From DASXVX01 sp036504075 (GTDB lineage: Bacteria > Bacillota > Sulfobacillia > Symbiobacteriales > Symbiobacteriaceae): 64,000 bases of DNA. Positions 23,969 to 32,725 of this stretch are shown here, piece by piece. Location: positions 76,433-140,432 of the forward strand of contig DASXVX010000033.1 of NCBI GenBank assembly GCA_036504075.1, read 5' to 3'. Within the stretch, counting starts at the first letter, position 1; each line of letters opens with the position of its first letter. Position numbers and translations under genes: made by a program. Below the pieces are notes generated by a model. It ran no database searches. It saw only the letters and a list, made by a program, of their open reading frames with translations, and was not told where the DNA came from.

Positions 23969-24801
23969 CACGATCGCCTCCGTTCCGGGGACGGTCTTGG
24001 CAGTGGTACAGCAAGTGGCGTCCGGCACTGCTGAAGAGCAGCGGCCGATAAGCCCGTGAACTCAAACTGGACCCGGCGGATGCCGGGAAACTCGGTCAAT
24101 GTGTAGATGACCGACATGTAGTAGGGCGAAAAGTTCCAGCCACCTGCCGCCACGGTCCTGGCCAAGTCGGGAGAGAAGGTGAAACGAACGAGAGCCACGT
24201 CGTCGCGCACGGTCAGATCGGCAAGGGTCACACCATTCGGCGGCGCCGACAGCCCAAGGGGCGGCGACTTCGTAAGGAATGCGCTGATCGCTGCCCGCAT
24301 TCCGTCAACTCCTGCGGTCTGCGCAAGCCGCATGGGAACGCCCACGGGCAGGCCGCGATAAGGATAGTAGACCAGTGCCTCACCTGCAGCCGGACTCACC
24401 GCTTCCACCGTCCAACGGCGGCCCGCCATGGTCACGGCCCGGACCGATGGCAGGCCCAGCAAGGTGCGGGCCAGTGCCTCCTGGGCCAGGGGGCTCGGCG
24501 GCGGCTCGACCGTCACCGTAAGTTCGCCACGTTCACCCGATACTGTCACTCGGGCGGCGGCGGAAAGGGCTGGTTTCAGCGGGGTGCCCGGAGACGGCCC
24601 GGCGACCAGTTCGGCGACCGCTGCTGTCGGCGTCGCGGGCCTTATGGCACGCGCCACCCCTACCAGACGGCTCTCTGCCAGGTCTGGGAAGTAGAGAGTC
24701 ACTGCCCCGCTTTGCACTCGGCCGGCCAGAGAGCGCAGGGCAAACCCGGCCACCAGGATGGCCGGCACCAGCAGCACCAGCAGCAGACGGCGAATCTGCA
24801 T
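23968..24801 (-). CDS. GerMN-domain membrane-anchored protein
   Basis: The 277-residue protein has an N-terminal membrane anchor (residues 5-22, no lipobox cysteine) and two GerMN (sporulation/spore germination) repeats: VTLYFPDLAESRLVGVARAI and LVYYPYRGLPVGVPMRLAQ each open a repeat, with paired LTVTVEPPPSPL and ALVRFTFSPDL segments. GerMN domains occur in GerM-like lipoproteins and LpqB-type proteins at the cell surface; their ligand is unknown. Its place inside a redox operon, overlapping the cysteine desulfurase start, is unexpected. A 163-nt gap with a GC-rich hairpin (24842-24875) separates it from the CcdA-like gene. Confidence 0.8.
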   Translation of the reverse strand: MQIRRLLLVLLVPAILVAGFALRSLAGRVQSGAVTLYFPDLAESRLVGVARAIRPATPTAAVAELVAGPSPGTPLKPALSAAARVTVSGERGELTVTVEPPPSPLAQEALARTLLGLPSVRAVTMAGRRWTVEAVSPAAGEALVYYPYRGLPVGVPMRLAQTAGVDGMRAAISAFLTKSPPLGLSAPPNGVTLADLTVRDDVALVRFTFSPDLARTVAAGGWNFSPYYMSVIYTLTEFPGIRRVQFEFTGLSAAALQQCRTPLAVPLPRPSPERRRS

Positions 24802-24964
24802 GTCTAATCCGCTCCTTCCCCAAAAACGGCAGGAGAGACACGCACCCCCGCGGCCTTGGGGTCCGCCGGGGGTGCATAGCGCTCAGGGTCCCGCATCGGT
24901 ACCACGCTTACCGCCAAATCGATGGGCCCTCTGCCGCCCCTCCACCTGCCCCGCCCCCTTTACA

Positions 24965-26233
24965 TCAAATGTCCAGGAAGGGGAACCAGCGGATCAAGAG
25001 GCTGCTCATCCAATGGAACTTATCGGCGACCATCAGGAGGCCAAAGGCGACCATCATGACGCTGGAGGCCAACGCGACGGCTCCCTGGTACCGCTGAATC
25101 TTATCAATCAGTGGGCTCACCCGGGACCAGGCGGCAGCGGCCGCCAGGAACGGCAGGGCGATCCCGATGGAGAAAACGCCCAGCAGCAGCGCACCCTGCA
25201 CTGGCGAGCCCAGACTTCCGGCGTAAAGAATGAGGCTGGCGAACAGCGCTCCGCCGAAGCACTGCAGGCATCCCAGGGAGAAGACGAAGCCCATCGCCAT
25301 GGCCCCGAAAGCGCCGGCCCGCTTGCTCATTTTCGTAAGCTTTGGCAGCGGCAGTTTGCAGAGCATCGGTGCTCCGCCCTGAGCCCCCGTCCAGAGGCCC
25401 ATACCCACGACCAGCATCCCAGCGGTGATCGAGATGGGCCGGTTCCAGGCGCCCAGAGCGCCCAGGTCCGCCAACCGCTGGCCCGCGTACCCGGCCAGCG
25501 CTCCGCCGGCGGAGTATGCCAGGGTCATGCCGGCGACGAACCAGAGAGCCGTAGTCATCACCTGCCGGGTGGTGGGCCGAGTCAGGCTCACGCCCGCCAA
25601 CGAGGACAGGTAGTAAAGCGTCAGTTGCAGGAGGCAGGGCGAGAGGGCGGCCACCAGGCCTGCGGCCAGCGTCAGGAAGGTGCCGATGCTCACAGTCCCC
25701 GAGAACAGACCTTGTGACAGCGGCAGACTCCAGACCAGGGACCCTTCCGGCATATCCGACGCAACCAATTCGGCCGAGTGCGTGCCGCTGGCACTGTAGC
25801 GAATCAAGAAGGTGCGGTGGTGGCCCGAATCGGTCAGGAGTTTGAACTCTGATGCTTTCACGTCCTGCCCGCCATCCACCCGTAACACCGGTGGCACCAC
25901 TTTGCTGGTCTCCGACAGACCATAATAGTGATTCTCCTCGTAGTAGAGGAAGACCGTGCCGCCATTCGCATCCGCCGGGTCAAGTCCCTGAGCCGCCAGG
26001 TACTCGGGCGTCATCAGCGTAACCTGGGCGGTGGTGCCATCCATGTTGGTCACGCGGCGGGTGGCCATTTCGGTCTGCACCGCCTGCTGGTTGGTGGAGG
26101 TCGACAGGGTACTGGCAACGCCGTCTTTGCCGACGAGGCTCGCAACCCCTAGCCATCCCATCGCCAGAAAAGTTGCGAACAGGGTGATAAGAACCAGCCG
26201 GACCCAGGGGTTACCTTGTTTGCCCATGTGCAC
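24965..26233 (-). CDS. DsbD/CcdA-like transmembrane electron carrier
   Basis: The 422-residue protein has an N-terminal membrane helix, an extracytoplasmic domain of about 140 residues (unrecognised, with LLTDSGHHRTFLIRYSA), and then a DsbD/CcdA membrane domain. Its two redox-type cysteine motifs are LSPCLLQL (C200) and LGCLQCFGG (C322, C325). Such proteins pass reducing equivalents from cytoplasmic thioredoxin to outside thiols, for cytochrome c maturation or for metal-site assembly. In this operon the likely clients are the CuA cysteines of the flanking proteins and the TlpA thioredoxin encoded at 31.4 kb. The start is GTG, 12 nt after the CuA gene. Confidence 0.85.
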   Translation of the reverse strand: MHMGKQGNPWVRLVLITLFATFLAMGWLGVASLVGKDGVASTLSTSTNQQAVQTEMATRRVTNMDGTTAQVTLMTPEYLAAQGLDPADANGGTVFLYYEENHYYGLSETSKVVPPVLRVDGGQDVKASEFKLLTDSGHHRTFLIRYSASGTHSAELVASDMPEGSLVWSLPLSQGLFSGTVSIGTFLTLAAGLVAALSPCLLQLTLYYLSSLAGVSLTRPTTRQVMTTALWFVAGMTLAYSAGGALAGYAGQRLADLGALGAWNRPISITAGMLVVGMGLWTGAQGGAPMLCKLPLPKLTKMSKRAGAFGAMAMGFVFSLGCLQCFGGALFASLILYAGSLGSPVQGALLLGVFSIGIALPFLAAAAAWSRVSPLIDKIQRYQGAVALASSVMMVAFGLLMVADKFHWMSSLLIRWFPFLDI

Positions 26234-26245
26234 GGGGAGTCCCCC

Positions 26246-26611
26246 CTATTTTTCCACGACAATTTTCCCGAGCATTTTCGCGTGGTCCACGCCGCAGGTG
26301 TTGCTGCAGCTGATTTCATAAGTGCCCGGGTCAACGGCGGTCACGATCAGTTCCTGGGGATGCCCGGGATAGATCGCCTTGATGTTGATCAGGCGGCCGA
26401 TCTGAAACCCATGAGTCACGTCCGTGGCGATCAGCAGCAGCCGTGTCTTCGTCCCCGCCTTGACATGGATCTCCGGCTCTATTTTCCACTGCGAAAGTTT
26501 AACGGGAATGACCTGGGTCGCATACGAGTTCTGATAGGCGATGGCGGCGGCCGGAATCCCGAACAGCACCCCTGCCACCATCAACCCGGCGACAATTTCC
26601 TTCCAGCGCAT
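26246..26611 (-). CDS. Stand-alone CuA-type cupredoxin, membrane-anchored
   Basis: The 121-residue protein consists of an N-terminal membrane anchor (residues 5-26) and a cupredoxin domain. The CuA binuclear copper ligands are complete: H67 in DVTHGF and C102-x3-C106-x3-H110-x2-M113. This is the pattern of cytochrome oxidase subunit II and of the NosZ C-terminal domain, but no oxidase or NosZ gene is present. It should be an outward-facing one-electron carrier. It lies 12 nt after the polyferredoxin gene and 12 nt before the CcdA-like gene, with AGGGGGGGG upstream of the ATG. Confidence 0.9.
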   Translation of the reverse strand: MRWKEIVAGLMVAGVLFGIPAAAIAYQNSYATQVIPVKLSQWKIEPEIHVKAGTKTRLLLIATDVTHGFQIGRLINIKAIYPGHPQELIVTAVDPGTYEISCSNTCGVDHAKMLGKIVVEK

Positions 26612-26623
26612 ATATAGCCCCCC

Positions 26624-28105
26624 CTACCCTACGAAGAGCCAGGTGAACAGTGCGGTCACCCCGGTCAGGAACACGACGGGCGGAATGGCGGCCAGAGCCG
26701 CCGGACGCTTGTCTCCGTATGTCTGCCGGGCCAGTTTCCAGACCACGTCAGCGCTGTAGGCAAGGCCGAACAGCAGGCAGGACACCTGCAGATACGGCAT
26801 GACCCGCAGCCCGAACGGTGTCCACGGGAAGCCCGCCGTGCCGAACAGGTCCCAGCCCCAGCCCATCGGGTCGGAGATGACCTTGATCATATACGAGCCG
26901 TTGGGCATCAGAATGGCGAAGCTGAAAGCGATCCAGGCCATCAGGCCGATGGGCACCAGGGAGTAGCCGAGGTTCGTGAACAGGCGACGGAACGGCATCT
27001 CGACACCGGCCAGGGCACGTCCCGCCCAGATCGCGGCTGCCCACAGGGCCGGTACGACAACCATCACAGTGAGGCCAAGAATGCCGACGTAGGTGAGGTA
27101 GCCGCTCAGGGTCTTCATGTTGGCCCAGTCCTTGAGGAAGCCCCAGGGACCCATCATGGTGGCCGAATAAATCCCGGCGGCGCCCAGCATGATGAAGGCC
27201 TTCCAGGATTCGTCCAGGCCACGGTGCTTGTCCACCAGAAGGTCGGCACCGGGCGCCCGCAGACGGACGGACATGTTGTCCAGAGAGCAGGTGCGGAAGC
27301 ACTCCAGGCACATACCGCAGTATGTGTTGCGGCTCATGGTGGTCGGCGCTTCCATCCACGGACAGGCATAGGCCTCAGCGGTGCCAACCACACATTCCTT
27401 CTGCTTGTGCCCACGGCACTCGGAGTAGGGGTTCGACCGGATTTCCATGGTGGAGAAGTTGCTGTAAAGGCCCAGGAAACCGCCCACCGGGCACAGGTAG
27501 CGGCAGAACGTGCGCTTCTCGTAGATCAGCGCCGTGCCGAGCGAGACCAGCACCATGCCGGTCAGCATGGCGGCGGTGACGATGGGCTTGGTGGTCAGGA
27601 TGCCGGAGAACAAGGCCAGCGCCAGGAAGACAAAGTTGACCGGCCACATGTTGCGCAACGCCGCCGGCCACTTCTTGCCCAGCGTCAGGGGCTTGCCGCC
27701 CGGCTTGACGATAAAAGTCTTGCGGGACAGCCATTCGCCCAGACTGGGTAGTGGACAGATGGCGCACCAGATACGGGAGGCGAACGGGACCATCAGGAGC
27801 ATGAGGGCGGACCACCAGAAAATCCAGACCAGGACAATGATCAGGTTGGCGTTGCCCACGGAGCTACCGATCCAACCGGCCATCAGGGCCGGCATGAAGA
27901 ACGCAAAGCCCGCGATCTGGAGCAGGAATGAAGTCCAGCGGCTGCGGAGCACTTTCCGGAGGCCGGGGAAGCGGGCGGTCAGATCGTACCGCCAGGTGAC
28001 GGGGAACAGGCCGAGGAACTTCTCGTCGTCCCCGAAGGCGGCCATGCCGCGGATCATCCGCTCGTCTTCGGGCATCCGGTTGGGCGGTTTTGGCTGTGCG
28101 TTCAT
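26624..28105 (-). CDS. NosR/NapH-like membrane polyferredoxin
   Basis: This 493-residue protein has about ten membrane helices and iron-sulfur sites. Two CxxCP-type motifs, WCAICPLP (C114, C117) and FCRYLCPVGG (C201, C205), are those of NapH and of the NosR C-terminal half. The classical ferredoxin motif C263-x2-C266-x2-C269-x3-C273 follows, plus further cysteines C230, C238 and C248 that may bind another cluster. It would move quinol or cytoplasmic electrons to the outside. No FMN domain is attached; a separate FMN-binding protein is encoded 5 kb downstream in the operon. The ATG overlaps the stop of the second CuA gene. Confidence 0.87.
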   Translation of the reverse strand: MNAQPKPPNRMPEDERMIRGMAAFGDDEKFLGLFPVTWRYDLTARFPGLRKVLRSRWTSFLLQIAGFAFFMPALMAGWIGSSVGNANLIIVLVWIFWWSALMLLMVPFASRIWCAICPLPSLGEWLSRKTFIVKPGGKPLTLGKKWPAALRNMWPVNFVFLALALFSGILTTKPIVTAAMLTGMVLVSLGTALIYEKRTFCRYLCPVGGFLGLYSNFSTMEIRSNPYSECRGHKQKECVVGTAEAYACPWMEAPTTMSRNTYCGMCLECFRTCSLDNMSVRLRAPGADLLVDKHRGLDESWKAFIMLGAAGIYSATMMGPWGFLKDWANMKTLSGYLTYVGILGLTVMVVVPALWAAAIWAGRALAGVEMPFRRLFTNLGYSLVPIGLMAWIAFSFAILMPNGSYMIKVISDPMGWGWDLFGTAGFPWTPFGLRVMPYLQVSCLLFGLAYSADVVWKLARQTYGDKRPAALAAIPPVVFLTGVTALFTWLFVG

Positions 28106-28584
28106 GGCTTCACCCTCTGCATTAGCAAGAATGCGATAAACCCAGCCCCAATGGCCCCAGTGCCAAGCCACGAAGCGCCTGCGTACCAGTTTGGCTTAAC
28201 GCGGAGCCAGCCGATCATGTACGGATGAAAATTGCCACAGGTCTCGAGGCAGCGGAACATCCAGCGGCCGGACTTATCCGCCACAAACTCCACGGTCGCC
28301 AACTTGCCTGGTTCCATGACGGCTTTTATGCCGTAGCCGTCCAGGTAAAACCCGTGAGTCACGTCCGTAGCCATTAGCTTCAGTCGGACGGTGTCGCCCT
28401 GGTTCACGACAATCACGCCAGGGTCCCAGGCCCACTGGCGAGCGTTCACGGCGATCTCCACCACTTTCGGCTCGTCAGCCCGGGCCAGGGACGGCAGGAA
28501 CGCCGCGAGACTCATAAACAAGGCGACCGTCAGCAGGCTCAACGGAAGCCAGTACCGTTTGATGCTGATCACTTTCTTGCTCAC
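28102..28584 (-). CDS. Second CuA-type cupredoxin with C-terminal membrane helix
   Basis: The 160-residue protein has an N-terminal signal or anchor (residues 10-35), a cupredoxin domain, and a C-terminal helix (WLGTGAIGAGFIAFLLM). The CuA ligands are complete: H77 in DVTHGF and C112-x3-C116-x3-H120-x2-M123. It resembles the soluble part of cytochrome oxidase subunit II more closely than the 26246-26611 protein does. The start is GTG, four bases after the upstream stop, with GGGG overlapping that stop codon, suggesting coupling. It overlaps the polyferredoxin gene by 4 nt, so the two products are probably made in equal amounts. Confidence 0.9.
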   Translation of the reverse strand: MSKKVISIKRYWLPLSLLTVALFMSLAAFLPSLARADEPKVVEIAVNARQWAWDPGVIVVNQGDTVRLKLMATDVTHGFYLDGYGIKAVMEPGKLATVEFVADKSGRWMFRCLETCGNFHPYMIGWLRVKPNWYAGASWLGTGAIGAGFIAFLLMQRVKP

Positions 28585-28587
28585 CCC

Positions 28588-29010
28588 CTACTTCACTGTC
28601 AACTGGGCCTTCATCCCAAGGGCCGCGTGACCCTTAACCTCGCAGTAGATTGAATATGTGCCCGGCTTGTCGAATGTAAACGAGTACGTCTTGCCGATAC
28701 CAAGGAGCGGAGACTCGAACAGCGGCTTATACGTGCCCTGTTTCGTGAAGTCCCCTTCCGTGATCTGATGATCCATCGGGTCGCTGTTGTACCAGGTGAT
28801 CTTGGTACCGGCAGTGACCTCCAGAAGCGCCGGGGAGAACTTGATACCCTTTAGCTCCCAGATGACTTCGCCCGGGGCAGCTGTTGGCATCGGAGCTACC
28901 ACTGGCGTCTCGACGCGTACGAGTTTTACCTCCTGTACGGCGGGTTTGGAACAGCCTGCCGTCAGGAGAAGCAGGACGGTAACCAGCCCTGACAGGATCC
29001 ACTTGCGCAT
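28588..29010 (-). CDS. Blue-copper (plastocyanin-like) lipoprotein
   Basis: This 140-residue lipoprotein has lipobox LTAGC (C20) and one type 1 copper domain with ligands H81 (DHQIT), C123, H128 and M133 in the spacing CxxxxHxxxxM. It is a mobile or tethered electron carrier on the outside of the membrane. The ATG at 29010 is chosen since AAGGGG lies about 10 nt upstream; a GTG at 29019 is too close to it. It is the first structural gene after the two-component genes and has its own candidate promoter. Confidence 0.9.
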   Translation of the reverse strand: MRKWILSGLVTVLLLLTAGCSKPAVQEVKLVRVETPVVAPMPTAAPGEVIWELKGIKFSPALLEVTAGTKITWYNSDPMDHQITEGDFTKQGTYKPLFESPLLGIGKTYSFTFDKPGTYSIYCEVKGHAALGMKAQLTVK

Positions 29011-29039
29011 GCCTTTCACCCCTTCTCTCTCATGCTTTC

Positions 29040-29069
29040 TTTATACCCGCTCCAGGCGGGGGTGGTCAG
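29040..29069 (-). promoter_or_regulatory. Candidate promoter for the copper/flavin operon
   Basis: On the minus strand CTGACC (29064-29069) and TATAAA (29040-29045) are separated by 18 bp. The spacer is filled by an inverted repeat CCCGC-N5-GCGGG, a possible repressor or regulator site. The -35 box is a weak match. Confidence 0.4.
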
Positions 29070-29163
29070 TGTCGGGCGGACGTGACATTCGCCCCGAAAA
29101 CCAATAGCCCGACCGCTCCGCCGAACGCAGGGCAGTCGGTCTATCACCCATAGCACGTATTCG

Positions 29164-29817
29164 CTATACGACGGCGCTTCCGTGCTCAAACCGAGCGGCA
29201 ATGGCAGCCGCCTCGGATCTTCGGTTCACATTCAGCTTGTGCATCAGCTGGCTGACATAGTTCCGTACAGTCTTCTCGCTCAAGTAGAGTTTCTCGGCGA
29301 TTTCCCGGTTCGTCCGCCCGCGACTGATACAGTCCAGAATTCGCTGTTCCTGGTCGGTGAGCAAAGCCAGCCGGTCCACGGCGGTACTGCCCCCTCTGAT
29401 CCGGTCTAACACCTGCCGGGTGATGGCGGGGTCCAACAGCGACCCGCCCGCGCCCGCCGTGAAGATGGCATCAACCAGCACCTGACCGCGGGTCTGCTTG
29501 AGCAGGTACCCTGACGCCCCGGCCATGATGGCAGCAAGGACGGCGTCGTCATCGGTATAGGATGTCAGCATGATCACTTTGGTCAGCGGACAGAGGGACC
29601 GAATCTCCCGACAGGCTTCAACACCGCTCCCGTCTGGAAGCCGCACGTCCATGACGATTACGTCGGGCAACACATCCTCAGCGACCGCTACGGCCTCGGC
29701 AGCCGTGCCGGCTTCGCCCACCACCGTCAAGCCGGGTTTGCATTCGAGGAGCTGACGTAACCCCAGCCGAACCACCTCATGGTCATCCACCACGAGCACT
29801 CTAAGCAGCTGGCTCAT
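29164..29817 (-). CDS. NarL/FixJ-type response regulator
   Basis: This is a 217-residue regulator with a receiver domain (VVDDHEVVRLGL, phosphorylation site D57 in VMDVRLP, K in YLLKQTRG) and a C-terminal LuxR-type helix-turn-helix (LTDQEQRILDCISRGRTNREIAEKLYLSEKTVRNYVSQLMHKL). The ATG overlaps the kinase stop codon by 4 nt. It lies immediately upstream of the copper/flavin operon and is the prime candidate for its activator, in the manner of NarL or DevR responding to redox or electron acceptors. No binding sites were identified. Confidence 0.93.
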   Translation of the reverse strand: MSQLLRVLVVDDHEVVRLGLRQLLECKPGLTVVGEAGTAAEAVAVAEDVLPDVIVMDVRLPDGSGVEACREIRSLCPLTKVIMLTSYTDDDAVLAAIMAGASGYLLKQTRGQVLVDAIFTAGAGGSLLDPAITRQVLDRIRGGSTAVDRLALLTDQEQRILDCISRGRTNREIAEKLYLSEKTVRNYVSQLMHKLNVNRRSEAAAIAARFEHGSAVV

Positions 29818-31076
29818 GGAACCACCCTTTCTGCGAGGGCCACTTCTGTTGCTTGGTTGAGGCAAGGTACGGTCACGATCACGGTGGTCCCGGCTCCCAA
29901 TCTGCTCTCAATCTGAAGCGCTCCGCCAGCGGAGCGGGCACGGGTTTCCATGTTTCGTACGCCCATTTGTTCAGCATTCCGCTGAATGTCTGGGTCCCAA
30001 CCGCACCCGTTGTCCTGGATCGTGAGGTGCACCCCGGCTGCGGCCGAATCGACGGTCACTTCCACGGCGGTTGCGAGGGCGTGCCGGGTAACGTTGGACA
30101 GTGCCTCACGGGTGATCTGCAGCAAATGACCGACCTGATCCGTGTTCAGGCCACTCACGTCGGCGGAGACCCGCAACCGGGCATGAACCAGGGAGTTGGC
30201 CTCAAAGCGGCTGAGCACGCCTGCCAGCCCGACGGCCAGGTCGCAGTCCCCGCGCAGGTCCGGTCGCAAGCCCATAATGTACGAGCGGATGTCCCGGTTG
30301 ATGGCGTGCAATGCCTCAATGGCCCTGTCCAGTTGCAGCCTGACCGTTTGGGGCTCCCTCTCCACGCGCTCGGCGCAGCCCTCCAGTTGAAGCCCCGCGG
30401 CGTAAATGGACTGGATGATGCTGTCATGCAGGTCCATACAAATCCGTTCCCGATCCATGAAGAGGGCGAGATGCTGGGTTTGGCGCTCCAGCTGCTTTGC
30501 GCGGGTGACATCCTTGGAAATGCCCAGCGCAGCTACCACCTCTCCCTCCGCGTTCCGCACCGGAGTGAGCGTAAGGATCACATCAATCTGGCGCCCGTCC
30601 TTATGGAGCCGGTGCGTCTCAAAGTTGCGGATGATTTCCCCCTGCTTCACCCGACCCAGAAGTTCCGCAATTTCGTGTCGGCGTTCCGGCGGCACCATGA
30701 TCGGCGGAGATCCCACCGCCTCGGCCCGGCTGAACCCGTAGATGGTCTCGGCACCTTCATTCCACAGGGCGATCTGGCCCTCGATAGTGGTCATGATTAC
30801 GGCGTCGGCGCTGTTTTGAACCAGGTTTTCGAGGAACGCCAGGGCCTCCTGGGCTTCGGCCCGCAAGCGGACGTTCGTGGCATCGAGCGCCAAAATCCGG
30901 TCGAACATCACCTCTGTAAAAGCCACGGACAGCACCGTGAAGCCGAGGCCGGACAGGATCAGGCCGGGCCAGGTGTGCAGCGCGTGAAACCAGAACCGGT
31001 GCCTGATCAGGTCGAGCATTAGCAGGAAAATCACTGGAAAGAAGATGCCGATGAGTTTGAGTCGTTTCAGTGACAC
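29814..31076 (-). CDS. Membrane PAS sensor kinase of the HisKA_3 family
   Basis: The 420-residue protein has two N-terminal membrane helices (IGIFFPVIFLLMLDLI; WPGLILSGLGFTVLSVAF), a short coiled coil, and a PAS domain (ENLVQNSADAVIMTTIEGQIALWN). A HisKA_3 dimerisation domain with the phospho-accepting histidine in CMDLHDSIIQSIYA and a NarX-type ATPase domain (DNGCGWDP, MGVRNMETRARS) follow. The GTG at 31076 is chosen because GGAGGT lies 7 nt upstream. It forms a coupled pair with the NarL-type regulator. The PAS domain has no obvious haem- or iron-binding residues, so the signal is unknown. Confidence 0.9.
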   Translation of the reverse strand: MSLKRLKLIGIFFPVIFLLMLDLIRHRFWFHALHTWPGLILSGLGFTVLSVAFTEVMFDRILALDATNVRLRAEAQEALAFLENLVQNSADAVIMTTIEGQIALWNEGAETIYGFSRAEAVGSPPIMVPPERRHEIAELLGRVKQGEIIRNFETHRLHKDGRQIDVILTLTPVRNAEGEVVAALGISKDVTRAKQLERQTQHLALFMDRERICMDLHDSIIQSIYAAGLQLEGCAERVEREPQTVRLQLDRAIEALHAINRDIRSYIMGLRPDLRGDCDLAVGLAGVLSRFEANSLVHARLRVSADVSGLNTDQVGHLLQITREALSNVTRHALATAVEVTVDSAAAGVHLTIQDNGCGWDPDIQRNAEQMGVRNMETRARSAGGALQIESRLGAGTTVIVTVPCLNQATEVALAERVVP

Positions 31077-31444
31077 GGGCCACACCTCCGTCGCCTCGTG
31101 GGTGGTCCTTCGGTCGGATAAGATTGATAATTCTTCCAGTAGCAACCTTAGCATGATGGCCCACCCATACTATTGCACACGTACCATTACAATCGCGTGA
31201 GAAACCGTGCGGAGATATAACAAAAATATAACAAGATCCGGGGCGAATTGCATCCCATCCCTGTGTGCGCGGCTGGTCTGACGGCTACAGCCACAGGCAA
31301 CGTAACCGCCTGCTGCCTGTCCGGCCGGGCGGTTTTCACCATGATCTTCCGGTCTTTTTGACCCGGGGGGACGGTCTTGACTTTCCCATACCATTGCCGT
31401 CTTTATGAAAAGAGCGGGACAACTGGGCACTGGAGGTGGTAGCT

Positions 31445-31975
31445 TTGCGCAAGGCACAGACGGCGATGGTGATCCTCGTGTGGTGCCTCCTCCTGATTTC
31501 CATTGCCTTGCGGTCGCGTACGGCCGATGGTCACACCCGGACCGACCCGCTGCCCGGACAGGCGGCTCCGGAGTTGCGGGCCGCTGTCGACCTGAACGGG
31601 CGTCCCGTAAGCCTCGGCGACCTGAAGGGTAAAGCCGTGGTTCTCAACTTCTGGGCGTCCTGGTGCCCGCCCTGTCTTGAAGAAATGCCCACCATTGAAC
31701 ACCTGGCCAAGCACTTGCCTCCCGATACGGCCATCCTGACTGTCAACCTGACGAAAGTGGAGACATCGCCGCGGGCGGTCCGCTCCTTCCTACAGGCTTC
31801 CGGGTACTCTTTCCCCGTGGCGATGGACGTGGATGGACAAGTCGCGCAAGACTATGCCGTATTGTCGCTGCCCACCAGCGTCTTTGTCAGTCCAGCCGGG
31901 ATCATCACCCAACGCATCGCCGGCCCGCTTGGTGAAGCCGTCATCATCGACTACTTGAATGCTGCCGGGAGATGA
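31445..31975 (+). CDS. TlpA/ResA-like thioredoxin, membrane-anchored
   Basis: The 176-residue protein has one N-terminal helix and an outward thioredoxin domain with active site FWASWCPPCLEE (C74, C77) and the cis-proline loop SLPTSVF. TlpA/ResA proteins keep CuA or haem-binding cysteines reduced, which suits a locus with two CuA proteins and a cytochrome c. The start is read as TTG at 31445 because GGAGGT ends 7 nt before it; the upstream GTG overlaps that site. Between it and the divergent kinase gene are 368 non-coding bases with only a weak candidate promoter (TTGACT at 31377). Confidence 0.87.
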   Translation: MRKAQTAMVILVWCLLLISIALRSRTADGHTRTDPLPGQAAPELRAAVDLNGRPVSLGDLKGKAVVLNFWASWCPPCLEEMPTIEHLAKHLPPDTAILTVNLTKVETSPRAVRSFLQASGYSFPVAMDVDGQVAQDYAVLSLPTSVFVSPAGIITQRIAGPLGEAVIIDYLNAAGR

Positions 31976-32656
31976 GTGGACATGCCTTTCCTGCCGGACC
32001 AGCTGCAGATCGGGTCGTTTTTTGTCGACGTTCGAAGCCTCACGGCGATCCTGGGAACAGTGGTGGCGTACCTGCTCGCCCGCGCAGCCGGTCGGGCGGA
32101 AGGCTCACGAGCGATCGCAGGCGGAGCCGGAAGGCTCGTCCTTGCCCTGGCACTTGGCAGTTTCGGCGGCGCCCACCTGGTGTCGGCGGCGCTAAACCCA
32201 CAACCCTACGCGGCCGACCCCGCCGTGATGTTGTTGCAGTTCCCCACCCACTGGGCAGCTCTGATATCCGGGGGGGTGTGCGGAATCGCGGTCGTCTGGT
32301 GGATCGCGGCTGCCCATGGAGACTGCCGCACGGCCATTGACCGGGCGGCTGCCCCGCTGGTCCTCGGCCTGGCAGTGGCCACAGCTGGGTGGCGATCCGA
32401 ATGGGTACATGTGCTTCTGCTGGTGGCGGGCGGTCTGGCGGCCATGGGAACGGCGAAGCTTCGGCAAGAACCCGGGGTTCAGGCGGCCACGGCGGTCATC
32501 GCGGCAGCCCTGGCGCTGGTGATGGCGGAACTTTTCCGACCGGGGCACGGCGGCTTCCTGGGGGTCACCGCTCTCCAGTGGACCGCCGCCGCTGCAGGCA
32601 CCGGCGCCTGGCTCTGGGTCATGAAACCGGTCAGCGGAAAAGGCCCTTCGCATTGA
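31976..32656 (+). CDS. Polytopic membrane protein, weakly Lgt-like
   Basis: This 226-residue protein has about seven predicted membrane segments and starts directly at the TlpA stop codon, so the two are coupled. The opening LQIGSFFVDVRSLTAILGTVVAYLL resembles the start of prolipoprotein diacylglyceryl transferase-like proteins, several of which occur beside thioredoxin genes. The Lgt signature around GRxGNF is not present, so lipoprotein transferase activity is unsupported. Possible jobs are quinone or thiol electron transfer to the TlpA partner. A strong terminator follows, closing this two-gene unit. Confidence 0.6.
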   Translation: MDMPFLPDQLQIGSFFVDVRSLTAILGTVVAYLLARAAGRAEGSRAIAGGAGRLVLALALGSFGGAHLVSAALNPQPYAADPAVMLLQFPTHWAALISGGVCGIAVVWWIAAAHGDCRTAIDRAAAPLVLGLAVATAGWRSEWVHVLLLVAGGLAAMGTAKLRQEPGVQAATAVIAAALALVMAELFRPGHGGFLGVTALQWTAAAAGTGAWLWVMKPVSGKGPSH

Positions 32657-32683
32657 GACCGCATTTGCGCGCGGAAATGACGC

Positions 32684-32725
32684 AGAGGCAGCAAGCACTC
32701 GCAGGCTTGCTGCCTCTGCTGTTTT
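32684..32725 (+). terminator. Strong terminator after the TlpA unit
   Basis: A 13-bp perfect stem AGAGGCAGCAAGC (32684-32696) pairs with 32705-32717 and is followed by GCTGTTTTT. Confidence 0.9.

Noticed and set aside
24842..24910. A T-box-like GTGGTACC followed by a hairpin between the CcdA-like and GerMN genes
   Set aside because: The intergenic space is only 163 nt, with no room for Stem I or a specifier, no T-run follows the hairpin, and the downstream genes are not amino-acid related.
31976..32656. Naming the membrane protein lgt
   Set aside because: The Lgt signature around GRxGNF and its conserved arginines are missing; similarity is limited to the first helix.
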